A DNA stretch of 64,000 nt, taken from Hyphomicrobium denitrificans 1NES1 (GTDB lineage: Bacteria > Pseudomonadota > Alphaproteobacteria > Rhizobiales > Hyphomicrobiaceae). The notes beneath the pieces are model-generated. The model searched no databases. It saw nothing but the letters and a program-made list of their open reading frames with translations, and was not told the origin of the DNA. Made by a program: the position numbers and the translations under genes. Each line of letters opens with the position of its first letter. Position 1 is the stretch's first letter. Shown in pieces: positions 9,234 through 18,126 of the stretch. The stretch is taken from assembly GCF_000230975.2 (NCBI RefSeq), contig NC_021172.1, forward strand, positions 3,038,001-3,102,000, read 5' to 3'.

Positions 9234-10262
9234 ATGGGGACCAACTTGGGCCGTGTCATACCACTGGAAGATCCTCGCGAGACGGGCCAGAAGCTGGAAC
9301 CGCTTCTCGAACTGGTCGCTGACGACCTCGAGGCCATTAACCGCATAATCCTCGACAAAGCGGTTTCCGATGTCGAGATGATCCCGGAACTCGCGCATCA
9401 CCTGATCGACAGCGGCGGCAAGCGGCTGCGGCCCATGCTGGCGCTCGCATGCGCGAAGTTATGCGGCTACACAGGAAACGGTCATGTCCGCACGGCATCG
9501 GCCGTCGAGTTCATGCATACTGCGACGCTGCTGCACGACGACGTCGTCGACGAGAGCGCGACGCGGCGAGGTCGCAAGACAGCGAGGATGATCTGGGGCA
9601 ACCAGGCGAGTGTGCTCGTCGGCGATTTCCTGCTCGGGCAAGCGTTCAAGATGTTCGTCGACGTCGGCTCGCTGCCGGTGCTGCGCATCATGTCGAACGC
9701 CGCCGCGACCATCGCGGAAGGGGAAGTGATGCAACTCGCCGCGGCCAAGAACACGTCGACGACCGAAGATGACTATCTGGCTATCATTAACGCCAAGACG
9801 GCAGCGCTGTTCTCGGCGGCCGCGGAATCCGGCGCAGCTCTGACCCAGCGCCCCCCGGAAGAGCAATCGGCGCTTCGATCCTATGGAAAGAACCTCGGAC
9901 TCGCATTCCAGCTCGTCGATGACGCGCTCGATTATGCGGGCGACAGCTCGCGTCTTGGCAAATCGGTGGGCGACGATTTCCGAGAAGGCAAAATCACGCT
10001 GCCAGTCATCCTGTCGTTTCGTCGTGGTTCTTCCGAAGAGCGTCAGTTCTGGAATCGGACAATTGCCGACGGCGACATTAGCGACGGCGATCTCGAGCAA
10101 GCCATTGGCTTGATGCGCAAGCACAAGGCGATAGAGGCGACGTTCGAGCGGGCCCGTTCTTACGGTGCGATTGCGCGAGACGCGCTCGCGATTTTTCCGG
10201 ACAGCCGCGAGAAGGATGCCCTTGAGCAAGTCATTGCCTTCTGCATCGGCCGCTCGCATTAG
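9234..10262 (+). CDS. ispB: Long-chain polyprenyl diphosphate synthase (octaprenyl/decaprenyl type)
   Basis: A 342-residue trans-isoprenyl diphosphate synthase. It has SGGKRLRPML for the allylic substrate, the first aspartate-rich motif in LLHDDVVDESATRRG, and the second in FQLVDDALDYAGD, plus GKSVGDDFREGKITLPVI. Length and motif spacing fit synthases that make the C40-C50 side chain of ubiquinone. The exact chain length cannot be read here; a Q9/Q10 product is usual for this group. The ATG at 9234 is kept, though a start a few codons later (near VIPLEDP) is possible. It converges with ispE, the two stops overlapping by 2 bases. Confidence 0.94.
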   Translation: MGTNLGRVIPLEDPRETGQKLEPLLELVADDLEAINRIILDKAVSDVEMIPELAHHLIDSGGKRLRPMLALACAKLCGYTGNGHVRTASAVEFMHTATLLHDDVVDESATRRGRKTARMIWGNQASVLVGDFLLGQAFKMFVDVGSLPVLRIMSNAAATIAEGEVMQLAAAKNTSTTEDDYLAIINAKTAALFSAAAESGAALTQRPPEEQSALRSYGKNLGLAFQLVDDALDYAGDSSRLGKSVGDDFREGKITLPVILSFRRGSSEERQFWNRTIADGDISDGDLEQAIGLMRKHKAIEATFERARSYGAIARDALAIFPDSREKDALEQVIAFCIGRSH

Positions 10263-11125
10263 CCGAGCCGTGTCGGCCTGATCCACCAGCTTGGTTGGCG
10301 GAGCCGGAGCGCCAATGCGCCTGCCTCCGCTTCACTTCTGGTCTTAAACAGCGTGAAGCAGGTCGGTCCTGCGCCCGAGAGTTGCGAAAGAAGGCCGTTT
10401 TCAAGTCGCCTCAGATCAGCGAGCACTGTGCCGATTATGGGAAGCAATCTCAGGGCAGGCGCTTCCAAGTCGTTGCCGCGAGCCTTCGCGTAGGCAATGA
10501 CATCGTCTATGCGTGAAAAGCGGGGTGTCGGCTCCTTCGAAGGCGTACCGGCGAGAGTTGCCGCGCCTAACGACGCAAAAACCTGAGATGTCTTGTTCGC
10601 GGGCACGCCGGCGAGCGGATTGACGAGTACCGCATAAAGATCGTGTGGCAGAGCGACCTCGTCCAGCGTTTCTCCGACTCCCGTCATCATGACTGGCCGC
10701 GCTCGAATGCAGACGGGCACGTCCGCGCCCAGCACGCGCGCCATCGTCAAGAGATCAGGCTCAGAGACTTCCGGGTAGGCGGACGAGAGAAGCCGCAGCG
10801 TCGCGGCGGCGTCTGCCGATCCGCCGCCGATGCCACTTGCCACGGGTAGATTTTTCACCAGCGACAGCCGATTTGGCGCCGCGCCCGGCACCTTCTCAGC
10901 GAAGGCCGCGATGGCACTATCGACGAGATTGCTTCCGGAGATATCGCCTGCGAACGGCCCTGTTATTTCAACACCTGACAACGATCCAGACGCAAGCTCG
11001 ACGACATCGCCGACGTCCTGGGCGAATGCGACGAGGCTACGAAGCTCGTGATAGCCGTCCGAGCGCCGTCCCAAGATTTCCAGCGTGAGATTGATCTTGG
11101 CTGGTGCAAATTCCGATTTGAGCAT
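10259..11125 (-). CDS. ispE: 4-diphosphocytidyl-2-C-methyl-D-erythritol kinase
   Basis: A 288-residue GHMP kinase (MLKSEFAPAKINLTLEILGRRSDGYHELRSLVAF). The glycine-rich ATP loop is LPVASGIGGGSADAAATLR, and the C-terminal motif is LLSQLSGAGPTCFTLF. It phosphorylates CDP-ME in the MEP isoprenoid pathway in the cytoplasm; ispH of the same pathway is at 32211-33188 and a polyprenyl synthase is its convergent neighbour. Transcription probably starts near its own start, since a hairpin separates it from the upstream TPR gene. Confidence 0.97.
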   Translation of the reverse strand: MLKSEFAPAKINLTLEILGRRSDGYHELRSLVAFAQDVGDVVELASGSLSGVEITGPFAGDISGSNLVDSAIAAFAEKVPGAAPNRLSLVKNLPVASGIGGGSADAAATLRLLSSAYPEVSEPDLLTMARVLGADVPVCIRARPVMMTGVGETLDEVALPHDLYAVLVNPLAGVPANKTSQVFASLGAATLAGTPSKEPTPRFSRIDDVIAYAKARGNDLEAPALRLLPIIGTVLADLRRLENGLLSQLSGAGPTCFTLFKTRSEAEAGALALRLRQPSWWIRPTRLG

Positions 11126-11158
11126 GAGGCTATTTCAACAAGATTGCCGACACATGAA

Positions 11159-11180
11159 AACGGGCGCTACTGCGCCCGTT
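11159..11180 (-). terminator. Probable intrinsic terminator after TPR gene
   Basis: AACGGGCGC (11159-11167) and GCGCCCGTT (11172-11180) form a 9-bp GC-rich stem with a 4-base loop. Read on the minus strand the stem runs directly into a short T-run (GTTTTC). It lies between the TPR gene stop (11213) and the ispE start (11125). Confidence 0.7.
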
Positions 11181-11212
11181 CGTATTTCGCCGACTGAAGC
11201 AGGTGACGGCCG

Positions 11213-13030
11213 CTATTCCACGGCACGACCGCTCGGGGCGGCTTTGTTTTCGCTGCGCCGGCGCGAAGAATCAATGCTCTGCACCTGTCTCGTCTTCTCA
11301 ACGTTCTTGGCCTGAGCCTTGGTATCGAGACCGCGTTCGATTTTCGTTTTAATCTTGTCGACGTCCTCGGGCTCCGGATTGAGCGATAGAGCCTGGTTCC
11401 ACTGGAAGCGCGCTTCACGCTCGCGTCCGACCTTCCAGAACGCGTCGCCCAGATGATCGTTCAAAGTGGGATCCTCCGGCTTGATCTCGACGGCACGCTC
11501 CAGGAAGCGGACGGCTTCCTTGTAATTGCCTTGTTTGTAGTGAGCCCAGCCGAGACTATCGACGATGTAGCCATCATCGGGCTTCAACTGTACGGCCTTC
11601 TCGATCAGCCGCATCCCTTCCTTGAGGTTCTTTCCTTGATCGACCCAGGAGTAACCGAGGTAGTTCAGCACCAGCGGCTGATCGGGGGCAAGCGCCAACG
11701 CCTTCTTGAGATCGGCTTCGGCAGCAGGCCAATTTTTCAAACGCTCATAGGACGTTCCGCGCGCGTAATAGTAGCCCCAATAGCGCGGATCGTGTTTGCC
11801 TAATGCAGCGATTGCGCGCGTGAAATACTTGATCGACTCGGCATACTCCTTGCGCGCCCTCAGAATGTTGCCTAGCGCTTCCAGCGGACGGACATCCTTC
11901 GGGTCCTTGGCCGCCAGCCGTTCGAGGATTGCTTTCGCCTCGTCGACGCGGTCGAGCGAATTGAGATTGAACGCCTTGCGGATGTCGATCGCACTTTGCA
12001 GCGGCGTTCCCTGCGGAATTTTATCGTAGGTTGCGATGGCGTCTTCGTAGCGCTTGGCTGACTCTTGCGCATTGGCCAGCGCCGCCAGCGCAAAGGCGTG
12101 GTCCGGCTTCACGTCCAGCGCAAGCTGCAGATAGATCGTGCCGAGGCTAACGCCGCCTTCTCCAGTCAGCGCTTCGCCCAATCCATAGAAGAGTTCCGCC
12201 ATGCCTTCCGACGGCGTTGCGATCAGCAGCGGTGTCTTCTCGCGTTTGTTGATGCGCTCCAGCATCTCCTTGGCGAGAGGATGGGGATCACCTTGCGTCT
12301 TCGAAAGCTGCTCACGCATGATCTGCTTTGCAAGCTTGAAATCGCCATAGTGGGCAGCGTGCTGCGCGTAGGCCAAGGCGGTGCGCAGCGTGCGGCTGTC
12401 CTGACGGAACATCTTTTCAAAGGTGGTATTAGCGATCGCCTTGCGTCCGGCGATATCCGCCATCAACGCGCGGTGATAGCGCAAGTAGAACTGTGCCCAG
12501 TCGGGTTGCTTGGGAAGATCGACGGCCTTCAACGCACCGTCCGCGTCTCCAGCAGCGAGAAGCGTCCAACCGAGTGCGATCGAACTCGTCAGCTCGCCGA
12601 TCGGATTTTCGGACGCCGCTTTAAAATGGTCTTCAGCCTTCGCGTAGTCCGCAGCCTTGAATGAGGTCACACCCAGCAGGAACTGAGACATGCGGTGCGA
12701 CTCGCGCGTGCTGGCGAGCTTTTCAGCGAGCGGAACAGCCTTTGGCCAATTTCCCGACATCGTCTCCATCTGGAAGGCCTGCTCAAGCAGGACTTCGTTC
12801 GACGGATCGCGCTCCAGCGCGCGGCCATAAAAGTCTGCCGCGTCCTTCGTGTCCTGGGCTGCACGCGCGAAACGGCCGGCAAGGTAATTGCCGAGCGCCG
12901 ACGTCGTGATACCGTCTTGGCCGGGGTCCTGATCTTGAGAGCGGGCTGGCGCTTGGCTGAAGAACCCAGCGATCGTCAAGGCGACGGCGCCCAGTCCCAC
13001 GCTCAGCACACGTCCGAGGGATCCCCGCAT
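11213..13030 (-). CDS. Exported tetratricopeptide repeat protein
   Basis: A 605-residue protein starting with a signal peptide (MRGSLGRVLSVGLGAVALTIAGFFSQAPA). Most of the rest is TPR-type helical repeats from about residue 45 to 560, the clearest being YFTRAIAALGKHDPRYWGYYYARGTSYERL..AEADLKKALALAPDQPLVLNYLGYSWVDQGKNLKEGMRLI and the three units that follow. The terminal 45 residues are polar. Such proteins scaffold envelope complexes or outer-membrane assembly, but no specific partner is visible. It sits upstream of ispE on the same strand with a probable terminator between. Confidence 0.92.
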   Translation of the reverse strand: MRGSLGRVLSVGLGAVALTIAGFFSQAPARSQDQDPGQDGITTSALGNYLAGRFARAAQDTKDAADFYGRALERDPSNEVLLEQAFQMETMSGNWPKAVPLAEKLASTRESHRMSQFLLGVTSFKAADYAKAEDHFKAASENPIGELTSSIALGWTLLAAGDADGALKAVDLPKQPDWAQFYLRYHRALMADIAGRKAIANTTFEKMFRQDSRTLRTALAYAQHAAHYGDFKLAKQIMREQLSKTQGDPHPLAKEMLERINKREKTPLLIATPSEGMAELFYGLGEALTGEGGVSLGTIYLQLALDVKPDHAFALAALANAQESAKRYEDAIATYDKIPQGTPLQSAIDIRKAFNLNSLDRVDEAKAILERLAAKDPKDVRPLEALGNILRARKEYAESIKYFTRAIAALGKHDPRYWGYYYARGTSYERLKNWPAAEADLKKALALAPDQPLVLNYLGYSWVDQGKNLKEGMRLIEKAVQLKPDDGYIVDSLGWAHYKQGNYKEAVRFLERAVEIKPEDPTLNDHLGDAFWKVGREREARFQWNQALSLNPEPEDVDKIKTKIERGLDTKAQAKNVEKTRQVQSIDSSRRRSENKAAPSGRAVE

Positions 13031-13239
13031 TGAAATTTCCTCTTGTTACGGAGCCGCACCGATTCCGAAGAACCGAACCTAGCAAACCTGATACGCCCTT
13101 GGCGACACGCTTTAGGTGAAAAATAAGAAATGAGCAGGTGATGACTTGCGGCCGCTCACTGCCTTATTTCCGGCTCGAGTTCACTGGTCACGCAAGCCGA
13201 TGACGCCCTCAGCCCACATTTGGCGGGGCACCTAGCGCT

Positions 13240-14928
13240 TTACATTCCGGCATAATTGGGACCACCACCGCCTTCCGGGCATACCCAGTTGATATTCTGG
13301 CTCGGGTCTTTGATGTCACATGTTTTGCAATGGACGCAGTTCTGCGCGTTAATCTGAAATCTTGGATCGCCTTTATCATCACGAACGACTTCATAAACGG
13401 CGGCAGGACAATAGCGCTGAGCAGGCTCGGCGTAGAGCGGCAAATTCACGGCAATCGGAATTGTGGGATCGAGCAGCTTCAAATGAACGGGCTGGTCTTC
13501 CTCGTGGTTGGTGCCCGAAAATGAGACATTCGTTAGCCGGTCGAACGTGAGCTTTCCGTCCGGCTTGGGATAGGTGATCGGCTTGAAATCAGCCGCCTTG
13601 CCGGTAGCAGCGGCATCGGTCTTGCCGTGCTTCAACGTGTACCCAAGACCGACACCTGAAATGAGTGTGTTGAGCCAAAGATCAACACCGCCAAGCATGA
13701 CGCCGACGACCGTTCCGAATTTCGACCAATAGGGCTTCATATTGCGGACGCGCTTCAGATCGCGCGCAATGTCGCCGCTTCGGACATCGGCTTCGTAGGC
13801 GGTCAGCTTGTCGTGCTGGCGGCCCGCCGCAACGGCGTCGAATGCAGCATCGGCCGCCGCAATACCGGAGAGCATGGCGTTGTGACTGCCCTTGATGCGC
13901 GGCAAGTTCACCATTCCGGCGGCGCATCCTAGAAGCGCACCACCAGGGAAAACGAGATCGGGCATCGACTGCCATCCGCCCTCGGTGATGGCACGGGCGC
14001 CGTAGCCGATGCGTTTGCCGCCTTCAAAAACTCCGCGAATGGCGGGATGCGCCTTGAAGCGCTGAAACTCTTCGTAAGGCGAGAGATACGGATTTGCGTA
14101 GTTGAGATGAACAACAAACCCAACGGAGACTAGGTTGTCTCCGTAATGATAGAGGAACGAGCCGCCGCCCGTGCTGTTGTTGAGCGGCCATCCGAAGGTG
14201 TGCTGAACGTAGCCCGGACGATGTTTCTCCGGCGCGACCTGCCACAGCTCCTTGAGGCCGATGCCGAATTTCTGCGGCTCGTGTCCCTTTCCGAGATCGA
14301 AGTGCCGGATCAGTCCTTTCGACAAAGAACCGCGGGCGCCTTCCGCAACGAGCGTGTACTTGGCGCGCAATTCCATGCCACGGACGAAAGAATCTTTCGG
14401 TTCGCCATCGCGCCCGACGCCCATGTCGCCCGTGGCAATGCCGACGACTGCGCCATCCGCATCGTAGAGAATTTCTGCGGCGGCAAATCCCGGATAGATT
14501 TCGACGCCGAGTTCTGCCGCCTGCTCGCCAAGCCATTTGCAGAGCGATCCGAGGCTTACGATGTAGTTGCCGTGATTTTTCATCAGCGGCGGCATCGGCC
14601 AGCTCGGAAGACGAATATCTCCCTCCGGTCCGAGCACGAGGAACACGTCTTCCGTGACGGGCGTCTCGACGGGAGCACCGCGCTCTTTCCAGTCAGGAAT
14701 CAAGCGGTTCAGGCCAATCGGATCTATGACGGCACCCGAGAGGATATGGGCTCCGACCTCGGACCCCTTTTCGACGACGACGACCGAAATTTCGGAGCCG
14801 GCCGCGGCAGCTTTCTGCTTGAGGCGAATGGCTGCGGCGAGACCGGCGGGGCCAGCGCCGACGATCACGACGTCGAATTCCATTGCCTCGCGCGGGGGCA
14901 AACCCGTTTCCTCCGCGGTCATCGTCAT
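13240..14928 (-). CDS. Electron transfer flavoprotein-ubiquinone oxidoreductase
   Basis: A 562-residue protein. The FAD Rossmann motif VVIVGAGPAGLAAAIRL is at about residues 20-36, and a quinone/FAD region with GSLCKWLGEQAAELGVEIYPGF follows. The C-terminal [4Fe-4S] ligands appear as Cys507, Cys531, Cys534 and Cys537 (NAQNCVHCKTCDIKDP), matching the spacing of mitochondrial ETF-QO. It passes electrons from ETF (acyl-CoA and dimethylglycine-type dehydrogenases) to ubiquinone at the inner membrane. ETF subunits are not in the window. The gene stands alone on the minus strand, divergent from the uracil-DNA glycosylase. Confidence 0.97.
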   Translation of the reverse strand: MTMTAEETGLPPREAMEFDVVIVGAGPAGLAAAIRLKQKAAAAGSEISVVVVEKGSEVGAHILSGAVIDPIGLNRLIPDWKERGAPVETPVTEDVFLVLGPEGDIRLPSWPMPPLMKNHGNYIVSLGSLCKWLGEQAAELGVEIYPGFAAAEILYDADGAVVGIATGDMGVGRDGEPKDSFVRGMELRAKYTLVAEGARGSLSKGLIRHFDLGKGHEPQKFGIGLKELWQVAPEKHRPGYVQHTFGWPLNNSTGGGSFLYHYGDNLVSVGFVVHLNYANPYLSPYEEFQRFKAHPAIRGVFEGGKRIGYGARAITEGGWQSMPDLVFPGGALLGCAAGMVNLPRIKGSHNAMLSGIAAADAAFDAVAAGRQHDKLTAYEADVRSGDIARDLKRVRNMKPYWSKFGTVVGVMLGGVDLWLNTLISGVGLGYTLKHGKTDAAATGKAADFKPITYPKPDGKLTFDRLTNVSFSGTNHEEDQPVHLKLLDPTIPIAVNLPLYAEPAQRYCPAAVYEVVRDDKGDPRFQINAQNCVHCKTCDIKDPSQNINWVCPEGGGGPNYAGM

Positions 14929-15057
14929 TTTGTTCCCATTTTTTGAAAAACCATCGATTTCGATTAGGTCGCCGATATGGATGCGTCAAGTTGAGCGGGC
15001 GGCCTGCCACCAGCGGCGCGCCGCCGCGTGCATCCGCCGAACAATACCTCTATCCTG

Positions 15058-15918
15058 ATGCCGATGACCAAACAGGCTTCCCGAGAGGAAATGCTTGCGC
15101 TGCTCGATTGGTTTCAAGCCATGGGGGCGGACGCCGCTGTGGATGAAGCGAGCCGCGACTGGCTGGCACGCGGCTCGACGCCGCCCGGCGCGGACTACGC
15201 TTGGCCTCGCCGGGACGATGCGCCCGCGCCTCCGCAACCGGAAAGCGCGCAATCGCGGCGAATACTGGCACAAAGCCAGACATCGGAGATAGAGCGCGCC
15301 AGGGCTGCGACACCGCTCGGCGCGAGCGAAGCCGAGATCGGTGCCCGGCGCATTGCCCGACAAGCCGGATCACTTGAAGCTCTGGAAGCCGCGCTCAAAG
15401 ACTTCAACGGCTGCGGCCTCAAGGCGACGGCGACGAAGCTCTGCTTTTATCGCGGCGCACCGGCGGCGGACCTTATGATCGTCGGCGAAGCTCCTGGGCG
15501 CGATGAAGATTTGGCGGGCAAGCCATTCGTCGGCAGGGCGGGCCAGTTGCTCGACAAGATGCTCGCCGCGATCGGACTCAGCGAATCTGACGTCCACATC
15601 ACCAATATCGTGTACTGGCGACCGCCCGGCAATCGCACGCCGACACCGCAGGAAGCGCTCGCCTGCCGGCCTTTCCTCGAACGTCAGATCGAGCTTGTCA
15701 CCCCGAAAATCCTGGTTGCTGTCGGAGGCGCTGCCGCAAAAGAGCTTTTCGGGGTCACCGAAGGTATCATGCGTCTTCGGGGCAAATGGCGCGAGGTTGC
15801 CGCTGGCGAGCGCAAAATTCCGGCGATCGCAACGCTGCATCCCGCCTACCTGCTGCGGACGCCCGCAGCCAAACAACTGGCGTGGCAGGATCTGTTGCAG
15901 ATCCGATCCAAACTTTGA
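15058..15918 (+). CDS. Uracil-DNA glycosylase, family 4-like
   Basis: The ATG at 15058 gives 286 residues; a GTG at 15028 is an alternative. Roughly the first 90 residues are a low-complexity extension. The core has motif A GEAPGRDEDLAGKPFVG (GEAPG at 143-147), NRTPTPQEALACRPFLERQI, and the catalytic-loop motif HPAYLLR. These mark the thermostable-type (family 4) enzymes that excise uracil. Family 4 enzymes usually hold a [4Fe-4S] cluster whose first two ligands are CxxC; here the matching region reads NGCGLKATATKLCF, with the cysteines ten positions apart, so the cluster is uncertain. Confidence 0.9.
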   Translation: MPMTKQASREEMLALLDWFQAMGADAAVDEASRDWLARGSTPPGADYAWPRRDDAPAPPQPESAQSRRILAQSQTSEIERARAATPLGASEAEIGARRIARQAGSLEALEAALKDFNGCGLKATATKLCFYRGAPAADLMIVGEAPGRDEDLAGKPFVGRAGQLLDKMLAAIGLSESDVHITNIVYWRPPGNRTPTPQEALACRPFLERQIELVTPKILVAVGGAAAKELFGVTEGIMRLRGKWREVAAGERKIPAIATLHPAYLLRTPAAKQLAWQDLLQIRSKL

Positions 15919-16120
15919 ACGGCCAGTGCATGTTCTTTTAATTTGATGCTTCTTTCACCGTGCTTTCGGTTGCTCGTCCAAACCAACTCACATCTCAAAA
16001 ATCCTCTACATTTTTAGCTATTAACTTAAGCGGGTCAGAAGCCCGCGCGGGTTATTGGGGCATACAGATTATTGGTCCGTATCCTGTCGACGTGACCTCC
16101 CGGAGGAGGCCGGCATTCCA

Positions 16121-16645
16121 ATGGATAATCCCCACTCCATCTTACTTTATCTGCGTCCGACGCGGCTGATCTACGTGCGCGCAAGAGGATGCTACGTGGA
16201 TATGATCCCCAAGGCCTGGAACCGGCTCTTTCAACTGCTCGACGCCAATGGCCTCTATGCGTCGCTCGGCCGAGGCTACGGCTTGGCGCACGATAATCCG
16301 CTGGTGGTTGGTCCTCAAAATTGCAGATACGACGCTTGCGTCGAAATTCGTTCCGGGCTCGAAGAAAGGTCGCTTCGCGCATTCGGTATCACGACGCTTC
16401 AAGGTGGAGCCTATGCCCGCCGAAGACTTTCCGGAAGCTATGACCATATGCGGTCCGCCGTCCAGGACGTCTATTCGGAATTTACGCCGTTGCCGGGGCT
16501 TTGCTTCGATGAAAATCGGCCTGTCGTCTCAATCTATGTCGACAATCCCAACTGCTTCGCTGAACGCGATTTGCGCTCCGACATCTGCGTGCCGGTGATT
16601 GCCGACGACGAGAGCATCCATCCAAGGTTGGCGGTGAGCGCCTAA
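16121..16645 (+). CDS. GyrI-like / AraC effector-binding domain protein, stand-alone
   Basis: The ATG at 16121 lies 11 bases after a strong GGAGGAGG (16102-16109) and gives 174 residues; the longer frame from 16055 lacks a site. The sequence has the SHS2-type small-molecule binding fold pattern: RLIYVRARGCYVDMIPKAWNRLFQLL, a central YDACVEIRSGLEE, an acidic LPGLCFDENRPVVSIYVDNP and the closing DICVPVI. There is no DNA-binding domain, as in SbmC/GyrI and related small-molecule binders. No metabolic partner is evident; moaB follows about 90 bases downstream on the same strand. The intergenic upstream (15919-16120) is AT-rich and probably holds its promoter. Confidence 0.85.
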   Translation: MDNPHSILLYLRPTRLIYVRARGCYVDMIPKAWNRLFQLLDANGLYASLGRGYGLAHDNPLVVGPQNCRYDACVEIRSGLEERSLRAFGITTLQGGAYARRRLSGSYDHMRSAVQDVYSEFTPLPGLCFDENRPVVSIYVDNPNCFAERDLRSDICVPVIADDESIHPRLAVSA

Positions 16646-16737
16646 GGCGTCTGCGCGGCGCTTTCGCTGCTGGACGAACCGAAGCCATCCAGCCAAAGTC
16701 CTGGCACCCTGCTCGTTCGTGACACGAGGATTCTCCT

Positions 16738-17280
16738 ATGGCCGGCATTGACCTCAATCGCACATTCGTTCCCGTCCGGATTGCCGTTCTGACGATGTCA
16801 GATACGCGTTCGGCGAGCGAAGACAAATCGGGCGATCTGCTCGCGAAACTCATCGGCGAGGCGGGCCACGTCGTTGCCGATCGCAAGCTTGTGAGAGACG
16901 ACGCGAGCGCCATTACAGCCGCCGTCGAAGCGTGGATCGGCGATCCGGAGATCGATTGCGTCATAACGACCGGCGGAACCGGCTTTACAGGGCGCGACGT
17001 GACACCGGAAGCCGTGAAACCGCTCTTCGAGAAAGACATCGAAGGTTTTGCAGTTCTGTTTCACATGCTGTCGTATCAAAAAGTCGGTACGTCGACAGTC
17101 CAGTCGCGCGCCTGTGCCGGCGTTGCGCGCGGAACGTATATTTTCTGCTTGCCGGGATCGCCTGGCGCATGCCGCGACGCCTGGGACGGCATCTTGAAAT
17201 TCCAGTTCGACGCGCGGCATCAGCCCTGCAATTTCGTCGAGATCATGCCGCGGCTCGAAGAGCATCGGAAGGCTGGCTAG
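16738..17280 (+). CDS. moaB: Molybdenum cofactor biosynthesis protein MoaB
   Basis: A 180-residue protein of the MogA/MoaB fold with the molybdopterin-binding signature VITTGGTGFTGRDVTPEAV and the conserved LPGSPGA-C loop near the C-terminus. Members adenylylate molybdopterin before molybdenum insertion; MoaB in particular is sometimes dispensable beside MogA, which is not in this window. Length is standard. Its stop codon overlaps that of the convergent glycosyltransferase gene. Confidence 0.96.
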   Translation: MAGIDLNRTFVPVRIAVLTMSDTRSASEDKSGDLLAKLIGEAGHVVADRKLVRDDASAITAAVEAWIGDPEIDCVITTGGTGFTGRDVTPEAVKPLFEKDIEGFAVLFHMLSYQKVGTSTVQSRACAGVARGTYIFCLPGSPGACRDAWDGILKFQFDARHQPCNFVEIMPRLEEHRKAG

Positions 17281-17981
17281 GACGCCGGGTCCAAGCGATA
17301 GAGCCGCGCAATCACATTGACGGGAATTCCCAAACCGAAGAGTGCGTGGCAGACCTGATTGCGCAACGATCGCAAGAGATACCCGTCGCGGCGATAAGGC
17401 TCGGGCGAGGTTATGGCTTGTGCATCGAGCATCGCCAGCCGGCGGCGGCCGAGGCGGCGCGCCAGATCGACATCTTCCAGCACCGGCAGATCCCGATAGC
17501 CGCCGACGGCATCGAACAACTGACGGGGAATGAGCAAGCCCTGATCGCCATAAGGCATCGGCCAGAGCCTGCAGCGCATATGAGTCAGACGCTCCAGAAG
17601 CCGCGGCGCAAGTCCCTTGTCGTCGAGACGAAAGGCAAATGCCCCTGCGGCGGGCGGGCGCTCGCCGTGGTCGACCCGGCGCATAAAGGCTGTGGCGCTG
17701 CGCTCCCAGCCTTCTTCGAGAACCGTGTCGGCGTTCAAAAACAAAAGCCAGGGAAAGCGTGCCCGCGCGGCGCCTTGAGCAAGCTGCCCGCCGCGTCCGT
17801 GAGCGGTGGAGATAACATCGGCCCCCGCTAGGTCCGCGATGGTCGTCGTCCCGTCGGTCGATCCGCCGTCGACGACGACGACCTGGCGGACAATCCCGTC
17901 AATGGCAGCCGGGACAAGGGCGGCAAGCGTTGCTCCTAGCGTAAGCTCGGAATTATGCGCCGCGATGATAACCGAGATCAT
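17277..17981 (-). CDS. Family 2 glycosyltransferase
   Basis: A 234-residue GT-A type enzyme. The nucleotide-sugar motif is ISVIIAAHNSE...VVVVDGGSTDGTT, the metal-binding position is in FLNADTVLEEGW, and a DVDLARRLGRR stretch provides the acceptor-side ED/DD acid. The short length and AGADVISTAHGRGGQLAQGAARA pattern match the TIGR04283 group of small GT2 proteins, several of which sit in arsenosugar or lipid glycosylation clusters, but nothing here ties it to a substrate. No membrane segment is obvious apart from a weakly hydrophobic C-terminus. The gene is alone, convergent with moaB and divergent from the radical SAM gene. Confidence 0.92.
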   Translation of the reverse strand: MISVIIAAHNSELTLGATLAALVPAAIDGIVRQVVVVDGGSTDGTTTIADLAGADVISTAHGRGGQLAQGAARARFPWLLFLNADTVLEEGWERSATAFMRRVDHGERPPAAGAFAFRLDDKGLAPRLLERLTHMRCRLWPMPYGDQGLLIPRQLFDAVGGYRDLPVLEDVDLARRLGRRRLAMLDAQAITSPEPYRRDGYLLRSLRNQVCHALFGLGIPVNVIARLYRLDPAS

Positions 17982-18067
17982 GCGGGTTTACTGACACGCC
18001 GCGCACACGGCGACAAGCGCGCGCCCGTCGCGGGCTGAATCACAAATTGAAATCGATCCGAGGTTTT

Positions 18068-18082
18068 GTTCTTTATTTGTTC
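18068..18082. promoter_or_regulatory. Candidate LexA (SOS) box
   Basis: The sequence GTTCTTTATTTGTTC is an exact match to the alphaproteobacterial LexA direct-repeat consensus GTTC-N7-GTTC. It lies 44 bases before the GTG of the radical SAM gene at 18127 and 86 bases before the divergent glycosyltransferase start, in an AT-rich stretch suited to a promoter. Confidence 0.7.
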
Positions 18083-18126
18083 TTATCGATTTGATACAAG
18101 GCGGCACTCGCACATGAAAGGCTGCC

